Source of the DNA: Halobacteriales archaeon QH_10_65_19
GTDB taxonomy: Archaea; Halobacteriota; Halobacteria; Halobacteriales; Haloarculaceae
Length of the DNA: 8,004 nt
NCBI GenBank assembly: GCA_003022085.1
Contig: PXQK01000009.1
Location: 1 to 8,004 of the forward strand
Direction of reading: 5' to 3'
Part shown: in pieces, positions 1 to 5,401 of the stretch
Position numbering within the stretch: position 1 is the stretch's first letter
Layout of the letters: each line of letters starts with the position of its first letter
Program-made: the position numbers and the translations under genes
Notes under the pieces: generated by a model
The model's database searches: none
Told to the model about the DNA's origin: nothing
What the model saw: only the letters and a program-made list of their open reading frames with translations

Positions 1-135
1 CTCGTCTTTGTTACTGAGTGTGGGCCCGATGATGAGAACATCCGACCGACGCTCCGTTGTCGAGAGCGCGTCAGCGATCGTCGCTGTCTCGTGTTCAGTA
101 CCCGAATTATCTACGCGCGCCACTTGACTATTCAT
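1..135 (-). CDS. Unrecognised protein, N-terminal 45 codons only (runs off the left edge)
   Basis: An open frame starts at ATG (135-133) and stays open to base 1, exactly 45 codons. The peptide begins MNSQVARVDNSG, continues with a hydrophilic Ser/Thr/Glu-rich stretch, and then reaches a short hydrophobic strand, DVLIIGPTLSNKDE, at residues 32-45. That strand plus loop resembles the start of a P-loop fold, but the Walker A pattern is degenerate: Asn replaces the last Gly and Asp follows the Lys. Haloarchaea have RecA-like regulatory families (for example DUF7504) that open in a similar way, but this is only a resemblance. A TATA-like box lies 18-25 nt upstream, so the transcript is probably leaderless. 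A GTG at codon 5 (123-121) fits the box spacing slightly better and is an alternative start. No function can be assigned from this fragment. Confidence 0.6.
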   Translation of the reverse strand, partial: MNSQVARVDNSGTEHETATIADALSTTERRSDVLIIGPTLSNKDE

Positions 136-152
136 AAAATAGTTCCTGAGGC

Positions 153-160
153 ATTTAAAA
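153..160 (-). promoter_or_regulatory. TATA-like box of the left-edge minus-strand gene
   Basis: The minus strand reads TTTTAAAT in an AT-rich patch that stands out from its GC-rich surroundings. It is centred about 21 nt before the ATG at 135 and about 33 nt before the alternative GTG at 123. Archaeal TATA boxes usually sit about 25-27 nt before the transcription start, so a leaderless or near-leaderless message is expected. No Shine-Dalgarno sequence is seen. Confidence 0.5.
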
Positions 161-247
161 TTAGTCCTGAGTATTACTTCTGAATCTCGAAGAAGCGGGC
201 TCGGTCACCGAGGCTGGAGTAACTATTTCGAGGTCGGGAACGCGTAA

Positions 248-420
248 ACTACCCTACCCTACTCCCTCGGGGCTACGCGCCTCGGTCCTTGAGGGTAGGG
301 CTTTGATGTGGACTCCCGGCAATCAGTCACCGGCAATCGGCTGGTGACTCTCGCCGTTCAGCGTCCCACCAGTTATACGCACGTTTACTGGTGCGTCTCC
401 GTCCCCCGACGTGGGCGAGG
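248..420 (-). ncRNA. Putative reRNA/omega RNA (sotRNA) from the tnpB 3' end and right end
   Basis: TnpB nucleases use a guide RNA transcribed in the same sense as tnpB, overlapping the 3' end of the gene and ending in the element's right end. In Halobacterium salinarum such sense-overlapping transcripts (sotRNAs) of IS1341-type genes have been reported. Here the tnpB 3' end is followed by a strong hairpin with 9-bp arms, the structural landmark expected for the RNA scaffold. The guide itself would come from flanking DNA just past the right end, around or below position 245. The 5' limit inside tnpB is a guess. Location and hairpin are seen; transcription and function are inferred. Confidence 0.4.
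252..300. repeat. Right-end hairpin of the IS element (9-bp perfect arms)
   Basis: CCCTACCCT at 252-260 is perfectly complementary to AGGGTAGGG at 292-300. The 31-nt interior can form a smaller GGC/GCC hairpin at 271-281. The left arm is part of a short run of TACCC-like units (250-265). Position and form fit the subterminal palindrome of an IS200/IS605 right end, which is recognised by TnpA as single-stranded DNA and also forms part of the guide RNA scaffold. It could additionally stop transcription from tnpB. Confidence 0.65.
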
Positions 421-1461
421 AACGGAGTCTGTGTCGTCGCTTCCGGGCGTAGCGCAACCCGATGTTCTTCGCGGCGTTGTAATCCGCATTCACTTCGTAC
501 CCGCACTTCTGGCACTCGAAGTGCTCTCCGTGGCGGTTGTCGTCGTGTGTGAACCCGCAGTCCGTCCGCGAACAGCGGGTGGACGTGTGGTTTGGCTCGA
601 CTTGTTCCACGGAGACACCGCGTTCCGGGGCCTTGTATGAGACGTACTCGTACAAGCGTCGGAACGCCCAAATGTGGTGCCACTTCGCGTGTGGAAGTCG
701 CTCTCGAATGTCGGTTAAATCCTCGAACACGATAGCGTCGCAGTCGTGTTCGACGGCCTCCGTAACGACTTCGTTGGCGACGGTGTGGATATACTGTTTG
801 CGCCACGCTTGCTCGCGCTTGCCGAGTCGAAGCACGGCGTTGTGTGCGGCCTGCGTGCCGCGCTGTTGCATCTCCCCGCGTCGCTTCTCGAACTCCCGAA
901 TCCAGTGGTCGTACTCGTCGGCCTGCCAGAACGTACCGGTCGAAGCGACGGCAAGACTGTTGACGCCGAGGTCGATGCCGAGGACCGTTTGGTCGGGGTG
1001 CCCGGTATCTGCCGAACGTACTGCTCATAGGGCGTCGGACTGCCTGCCGGGAGAATGAACGGAAGTTCGATTCGCCCCTCAACAGTTGCCAGCGACGCTT
1101 TGTTGCGGTAGAATGTCGCGCTCCGCGTATCGTAGTCCATCGTTTCGGCGGTGAACGTTGGTCGGGAGACACGCTGTCCCTTCTTCCACCGTTCGATAAC
1201 GCCTTTGACGGCTTCGACCGCGCGTCGGATGGCGGCTTGGACGAGTTGTGCTTGTAGGTCGGTCTCCTCACGGAGGTCGGAGTATAGGGCGTCACGAACC
1301 TGCCGTTTGTTGGTCTTGCAGTCGGTGTAGGAGGTGTCCGACCAACAGTATTCGGCGGTTCGGTTCGCGCAGTACAGGTATTGGTTGGCGGTTCGGTGGA
1401 GTGCGTCGCGTTGCTCGCTGGAACCATCGAGTTTCACGACGGCAGTTCGACGCAGCTCCAT
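323..1461 (-). pseudogene. tnpB: TnpB RNA-guided nuclease of an IS1341-like element, interrupted by a one-base frameshift
   Basis: TnpB is an RNA-guided DNA endonuclease related to the ancestor of Cas12. Codons 1-150 (1461-1012) encode the N-terminal part, from MELRRTAVVKLDG to YEQYVR. The frame then shifts at CGG-CAG (1014-1009), and the remainder is readable only in the next frame down to the TGA at 323. Restoring one G (one C on the plus strand at 1012-1013) gives a continuous 379-aa protein, a normal size for this family. The catalytic and zinc residues all lie after the shift: RuvC-I Asp164 in GIDLGVN, RuvC-II Glu247 in VFEDL, zinc-ribbon cysteines 297, 302, 317 and 320, and RuvC-III Asp327 in NADYNAAKN. 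All are intact, so decay looks recent, or the base is a sequencing error. The start is the ATG at 1461, with a TATA-like box ending 22 nt upstream. A programmed -1 shift is unlikely because no slippery heptamer is present. Confidence 0.85.
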
Positions 1462-1482
1462 ACTTCAGAGAGGGTCCAGGGA

Positions 1483-1490
1483 TACTTAAA
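1483..1490 (-). promoter_or_regulatory. TATA-like box of tnpB
   Basis: The minus strand reads TTTAAGTA, centred about 25 nt before the tnpB ATG at 1461. This is the spacing of a haloarchaeal core promoter giving a leaderless transcript. The box lies inside the IS element, so it travels with the gene. Confidence 0.6.
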
Positions 1491-1547
1491 CATTTGGGAG
1501 TCAGCCGGTCGGAATATGGCGGTTGTATCACACCATGTCGGTTTCCT

Positions 1548-1590
1548 CTCCGGCCTACTCGTTCGCTTCACTCACTCCTTGAGGCCGGAG
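1548..1590. repeat. Left-end hairpin of the IS element, overlapping the end of the metallophosphatase gene
   Basis: CTCCGGCCT at 1548-1556 is perfectly complementary to AGGCCGGAG at 1582-1590, with a 25-nt loop. It lies upstream of the tnpB promoter, where the left-end palindrome of an IS200/IS605 element is expected. The right arm falls within the last codons of the metallophosphatase gene (stop at 1570-1568). An alternative is that it is the natural terminator of that gene, but no T-run follows on the minus strand. Confidence 0.5.
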
Positions 1591-2950
1591 GCTCCAGCGT
1601 CGGCCGTTCGATCCGCCCCTCGGTCGCCGGATCGAGGCCCACCTCGCGGGCGTACTCGACGACCGCCTCCCGGGCGACCCCGTGTGTCGCGACGACGTCG
1701 TCCTCGTCGAATGCCCCGTTCACGTGGCCGGTCTTGACGAGGTAGTCGGCAACCGCGACCGTGTACCGCTCGTCGGAGGCGACCGGCTCGCCGCCGACCG
1801 TGGCGCGCCGGAGCTCGCCGGCCGCGTCGTCCCAGACAACGCGGGCACCGCTGACGTGGCTACAGAGGCGGTCGGGATAGTCGTCGTCGTGGTAGCCCAA
1901 AGGCACCGCAACGAACGCCTCGCGGAGGCGGTCGCCCGGCAGTTCGACGACGGCGAGTTCGTCGTCGTACGGCGTGAGACTGTGGAGTTCGGCGGCTGTC
2001 ACCTCCCCCGACAGGGGGTCGCCGGAGCGCATCGCGCCTGGCGGACTGAGGGCGACGTCGGTGTCTGCCCGCCAGCGTAACGCGTCGGCGACGAGGTTCC
2101 CCACCCGGCTCTCCGCGACGTTCGTGGCTTCCTCTGTGCGCTCGATGGGGGTGTCGACGGTCGCAATGACCTCGTCCAGGCCGTGGTCGGCCAGGGCGCT
2201 GCGGAGCCGCTCGGCCAGCGCCTCGTCGACGTGGGTCCCGTCGACCTCGTGGACCGTCGCTGATGGGGTTCCCTCGAAGGTAACTTCCGAGACGCGGCGG
2301 CCGGCCCGCCCTGGCCGGACCACAGCCGTGTCCTCGATCACGTCAGTGTGGACGTCGTGGACGTGCCCGCCGAGGACCGCGTCGGCGTCGGTCTCGTGGG
2401 CGATCCGTGCGTCGCCGCGCCCGCAGTGGGAGACGACCACGACGTGATCGGCGCCCCGCTCGCGGAGCGCGCCCGCTTCCTCGCGGACCGCAGGCACCGG
2501 GTCCCGGAACGTAATGTCGGCAGCCGCCGGATTGATCTCGTCGGTTTTCGGGTGAGCGACGCCGACGATACCGACGCTCGCGCCGTCGGCGGCGACGAGG
2601 GTCGAAGGTTCCGTCGCGTCAGGGGCGAACCGCTCGCCGTCACGCTCGGCGTTGGCACAGAGCCAGGGCTGTGGGGCTGTGGCGGCGAGGTTACGGGCGG
2701 TTCCAGGGCCGAAATCGAAGTCGTGGTTGCCGAACGTGTCTGCGTCCGGGTCGAGCGCCCGGAACACGTCCAGCGCGACCCGACCCTCGGTTGCGAGTGG
2801 GAGCGCGCCGGGCGCGGTGTTGTCGCCGCTCCCGACCACGACTGTTGCGTTGTCCCGCCGCGCCTCGACCGCGCCCACGAGCGCCGCGGCCCCCCTTGGG
2901 TCGTCCAGAACGGTCTCGAGATCCGAGTAGTGGAGGATGCGAACCGGCAT
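1568..2950 (-). CDS. 5'-nucleotidase/UshA-type metallophosphatase
   Basis: This 460-aa protein has the two-domain layout of bifunctional metallophosphatase/5'-nucleotidases, which hydrolyse phosphate esters of nucleotides or similar substrates using two bound metal ions. The N-terminal calcineurin-like domain (about 1-235) shows HYSDLE with Asp10, GSGDN with Asp43, GNHDFDFG with Asn75-His76, SHCG with His175 and GGHVHDVH with His196 and His198. The C-terminal 5'-nucleotidase domain (about 262-450) includes ESRVGNLVADALRW and SLTPYDDEL. In the first metal motif the usual Asp-x-His is Asp-x-Glu (Glu12). There is no signal peptide, so it is probably cytosolic, unlike secreted bacterial UshA. ATG at 2950 directly precedes the first beta strand, so it is the natural start, although the frame remains open further upstream. 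The gene is divergent from the pilus operon. Its last codons overlap the IS left-end hairpin, so the final residues (PPASRSE) may be IS-derived. Substrate is unknown. Confidence 0.85.
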   Translation of the reverse strand: MPVRILHYSDLETVLDDPRGAAALVGAVEARRDNATVVVGSGDNTAPGALPLATEGRVALDVFRALDPDADTFGNHDFDFGPGTARNLAATAPQPWLCANAERDGERFAPDATEPSTLVAADGASVGIVGVAHPKTDEINPAAADITFRDPVPAVREEAGALRERGADHVVVVSHCGRGDARIAHETDADAVLGGHVHDVHTDVIEDTAVVRPGRAGRRVSEVTFEGTPSATVHEVDGTHVDEALAERLRSALADHGLDEVIATVDTPIERTEEATNVAESRVGNLVADALRWRADTDVALSPPGAMRSGDPLSGEVTAAELHSLTPYDDELAVVELPGDRLREAFVAVPLGYHDDDYPDRLCSHVSGARVVWDDAAGELRRATVGGEPVASDERYTVAVADYLVKTGHVNGAFDEDDVVATHGVAREAVVEYAREVGLDPATEGRIERPTLEPPASRSE

Positions 2951-2981
2951 GTTCTCTGACAGCCGCGCTCGACGAATCAAT

Positions 2982-3001
2982 CTGTCGAATCCAGTCGACA
3001 G
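2982..3001. repeat. 7-bp inverted repeat upstream of the metallophosphatase
   Basis: CTGTCGA (2982-2988) and TCGACAG (2995-3001) form a perfect inverted repeat around a 6-nt centre. It is centred about 41 nt before the metallophosphatase ATG, just upstream of a weak TATA-like patch (GATTGATT on the minus strand, 2974-2981). A regulator-binding site is possible by position, but a repeat of this length can arise by chance. Confidence 0.3.
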
Positions 3002-3073
3002 CACCTGTCTCCCGGCGAACGCTCGGCTCCCGCCATTCCGGACCCTGGAGTCCAGTCCGACGGGTATCTCCCA

Positions 3074-3096
3074 CAGAGCCGGCGTTTCCGGCTCTG
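3074..3096. repeat. Perfect 9-bp stem hairpin in the divergent intergenic region
   Basis: CAGAGCCGG (3074-3082) and CCGGCTCTG (3088-3096) pair completely around a 5-nt loop, CGTTT. It lies about midway between the two divergent starts, 124 nt from the metallophosphatase ATG and 71 nt from the ATPase ATG. As DNA it is a near-palindromic operator candidate for a dimeric regulator. It is upstream of the expected leaderless start of the pilus operon, so it is probably not a leader RNA hairpin. The rest of the 216-bp intergenic region (2951-3166) holds no gene that I can support. Confidence 0.5.
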
Positions 3097-3134
3097 AAAC
3101 GCGGGTGGGGGAGTATTTTCTCCGGAGTCCAAGG

Positions 3135-3140
3135 TTTAAA
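3135..3140 (+). promoter_or_regulatory. TATA-like box of the pilus-type operon
   Basis: TTTAAA sits inside the palindrome GTTTAAAC (3134-3141), centred about 29 nt before the ATG at 3167. This predicts a transcription start within a few bases of the ATG and a leaderless message. It is the only plus-strand core promoter seen for the three genes that follow. Confidence 0.6.
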
Positions 3141-3166
3141 CGAGAGGACGCGACCAAACCGTCCAA

Positions 3167-5401
3167 ATGGGGACAGGGAACATCGAGTTTCCGGACGGGG
3201 CAGCAGCGGACGCGACCGGCCGGGGGGTGGTGCCGCCGCCGTTGCCGCCGGACGACCCGGAGGCGTGGTACGCGGCGGACGTCCAGGCCCAGTACGAGGT
3301 CTACCCGGGCGTCGTTGTCACGATTGCCCACCAGGGAGCCGCGTTCCGTTACGAGGTGCGCGAGCCGGCACGGACCGCCGCCGACCGGGTCACACTCGAA
3401 ACAATCACCGAGTACTTCGCGGACGCCAACCTCGAACGACCCAACACCCGTCAGGGGGCGATCGAGACGATGCAGGCGGGGTTTGCCCCGAAACACGAGC
3501 GGGTGATCGACCGGCTCGTCGACTGCACGCCCGCGGCGCGGCGCCGCATCGAGTACCACGCGCTCGCGTCGCTTGCCTGTCTCGGTGAGCTGACACCGTA
3601 CGCGCTCGACGACCGAATCGAGGTCGCCGACGTCGGCGACGACGGGATCGTCGTCCACACGGACAACTACGCGCCGGCCGTCACCTCGCTGCCGGCCGAG
3701 CCGGCGTTTCTCGACCGGTTCACGAGTGAGCGGCTCGACCGCTACACCGTCGCGTTCCACGAGTTCGAGATCCCGGTCATCCGCTACCGGCAACACCTGC
3801 TCGGCGAGGACCCGTTCACGACGAAGTACGCGGTCCGCGAACCCGACCTGCTGCCGGGCGACCAGGAACTGATCGCCGAGTGCAAGGAGCGCATCTGGGA
3901 GACGACCGTCGACGGCGTCATCACGGACGAGACGGCCTTCGTGCGCGACCGAGCCGAGACGCTGCTCGCCCGGCGGCTGCGACGGCGCAACACCAGGGCC
4001 TGGCTCGACGCACTCGCCTACCGGGTGCGGACGGCACTGGCCGAGTACGACCTCGCAGTCCCGCCCGTCGGGCGGCGGTACGCCGACGACCGGCTGTCGG
4101 ATCTTGTCTACTACGTGCTGCGCGACTACGTGGGCTGCGGGCAGCTCACGATCCCGATCCGCGATCCACACCTCGAGGACATCGAGGCCAACCGCCTCGG
4201 CGAACGAATCAAGGTCATCCCGCGAGAGGTCGACAGCACCGCCGAGCGGATTCCGACGAATCTGGCCTTCAACGAAGAACAGAATTTCGTCAACGTAGTC
4301 ACGCAGCTCGCGGCCTCCGACGGCACGGAGCTCAACGCGAGCAGGCCGAGCGCGAAAGTGAACCTCAGCCCGCCGGGCGTCGACGAGACAATCCGCTGTG
4401 CCGTTGCACTCCCGACGATCAGCGAGGACGGCCCCCATATCTCGATCCGCAAGCAGTCCGCAGACGTGCTGACGCCCGTCGACCTCGTGCGGACCGACAG
4501 TATCCCGACGGAGCTCGTCGCATTGCTGTGGCTCTGTTACGAACACCACGGTATCGTCCTCTTTTCGGGGCCGACCGGGGTCGGGAAGACGACCTTGATG
4601 AACGCCCACATGCCCTTTATCCCCTTCGAGGATCGGCCGATCAGCATCGACGAAGGGTCCCGTGAGGTGCGGCTCCCACACGAGACGGGCGTCTCGCTGA
4701 CGACCCGCAAACACGAGAGCGACCACAAGCAGGTCACGATGGCCGACCTCATGACCGAGTGTAACTACCTCAACCCCGACGTCGAGGTGATCGCCGAAAT
4801 CAACACAGGCGAGAGTTTCGACACGTTCGCCGAGTCAATCAACACTGGCCACGGGTTGATCGGAACCACGCACGCCTCTGACATCGAGACGCTGGTCAAC
4901 CGGATCGTCGAGCAGGGACTGCCGCCGTATCTCCTGCGCGAGATCGATCTGGTGGTGTTCCCGCGCCGGGTCGCCGGCGAGCGGTACGTCGGTGAGGTGA
5001 TCGAACTGCTGGGCGAACGCGAACACCGACAGCTACACGACGAGCAGCAGTCCGGCGTCATCGAGAAACGGGGAACCCCGGTCTACTGGCACCGGATCGC
5101 CTGGCGGACCGAGAACGGGGGTTTCGCGTTCGCCTACGACGACCTGGGGACGGCCGACAACGGGGACGGTGACGGCGACGCCTGCGCACTCCACACGCTG
5201 ACCAGGGTCGCTGACATGACCGACCGTCCGTTTTCGTCAGTCGAGACGGAGTTCCGGCGGAAACACCGCTACGTCGAACACATGGTCCGGGAGGGGATCG
5301 ACGACTTCGGGGCGCTGTTCGATCTGCTTGCTGACCTCCAGACCAACGAGGCTGCGACGGTTGAGCGGCTGCACCGGCAGGCCAAAGACAGGGGGGACTG
5401 A
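3167..5401 (+). CDS. pilB: PilB/TadA-type secretion ATPase of a type IV pilus-like system
   Basis: A 744-aa cytoplasmic ATPase of the type II/IV secretion superfamily, the motor that powers pilus or archaellum-type assembly as a hexamer. The N-terminal half (about 1-330) is a variable, acidic haloarchaeal extension. The N2-like domain follows (about 305-455), including GQLTIPIRDPHLEDIEAN and ISIRKQ. The C-terminal ATPase domain carries Walker A GPTGVGKTT (468-476), the Asp box around SIDEGSREV (from about 493), Walker B EVIAEIN (540-546, putative catalytic Glu544) and the His box NTGHGLIGTTHA (559-570). Walker B reads AEIN instead of the usual GEIR, marking a divergent haloarchaeal subfamily. 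No membrane segment or signal peptide is seen. The ATG at 3167 is supported by the upstream TATA box. The stop overlaps the next start by one base (TGATG), implying translational coupling to the platform protein. The paralogue number cannot be assigned by eye, so the gene symbol is a family label only. Confidence 0.9.
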   Translation: MGTGNIEFPDGAAADATGRGVVPPPLPPDDPEAWYAADVQAQYEVYPGVVVTIAHQGAAFRYEVREPARTAADRVTLETITEYFADANLERPNTRQGAIETMQAGFAPKHERVIDRLVDCTPAARRRIEYHALASLACLGELTPYALDDRIEVADVGDDGIVVHTDNYAPAVTSLPAEPAFLDRFTSERLDRYTVAFHEFEIPVIRYRQHLLGEDPFTTKYAVREPDLLPGDQELIAECKERIWETTVDGVITDETAFVRDRAETLLARRLRRRNTRAWLDALAYRVRTALAEYDLAVPPVGRRYADDRLSDLVYYVLRDYVGCGQLTIPIRDPHLEDIEANRLGERIKVIPREVDSTAERIPTNLAFNEEQNFVNVVTQLAASDGTELNASRPSAKVNLSPPGVDETIRCAVALPTISEDGPHISIRKQSADVLTPVDLVRTDSIPTELVALLWLCYEHHGIVLFSGPTGVGKTTLMNAHMPFIPFEDRPISIDEGSREVRLPHETGVSLTTRKHESDHKQVTMADLMTECNYLNPDVEVIAEINTGESFDTFAESINTGHGLIGTTHASDIETLVNRIVEQGLPPYLLREIDLVVFPRRVAGERYVGEVIELLGEREHRQLHDEQQSGVIEKRGTPVYWHRIAWRTENGGFAFAYDDLGTADNGDGDGDACALHTLTRVADMTDRPFSSVETEFRRKHRYVEHMVREGIDDFGALFDLLADLQTNEAATVERLHRQAKDRGD

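Larger units (their letters stand above)
245..1595 (-). mobile_element. IS200/IS605-type TnpB-only (IS1341-like) insertion element, approximate limits
   Basis: The element is defined by a tnpB reading frame (323-1461) flanked by a subterminal hairpin on each side: 252-300 beyond the tnpB 3' end and 1548-1590 beyond its 5' end. Subterminal hairpins, no terminal inverted repeats and no target duplication are hallmarks of IS200/IS605 elements. No Y1 transposase (TnpA) gene is present, so movement would need TnpA supplied in trans, as is common for haloarchaeal IS1341-like copies. The internal DNA is visibly less GC-rich than the neighbouring genes, consistent with acquisition. The exact ends cannot be fixed from one copy and could shift by tens of bases. 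The left-end hairpin overlaps the last codons of the neighbouring metallophosphatase. Confidence 0.7.

Noticed and set aside
241..300. Short TACCC-like repeats as a CRISPR array
   Set aside because: The units are too short, there is no regular spacer, and they form one arm of the IS right-end hairpin.
1009..1014. Programmed -1 ribosomal frameshift joining the two tnpB frames
   Set aside because: The junction CGG-CAG is not a slippery heptamer, and a single missing G in a short G-run explains it more simply.
327..1427. A 366-codon minus-strand open frame across tnpB
   Set aside because: It is the third frame of the tnpB region and is Arg/Thr/Pro-rich without family motifs. The two other frames together carry all TnpB motifs.
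2951..4726. Very long minus-strand open frame continuing upstream from the metallophosphatase, antisense to the ATPase gene
   Set aside because: It is the compositional shadow of a high-GC gene on the opposite strand. Its translation is low-complexity Arg/Val/Asp-rich sequence with no motif, and the metallophosphatase fold begins at the ATG at 2950.
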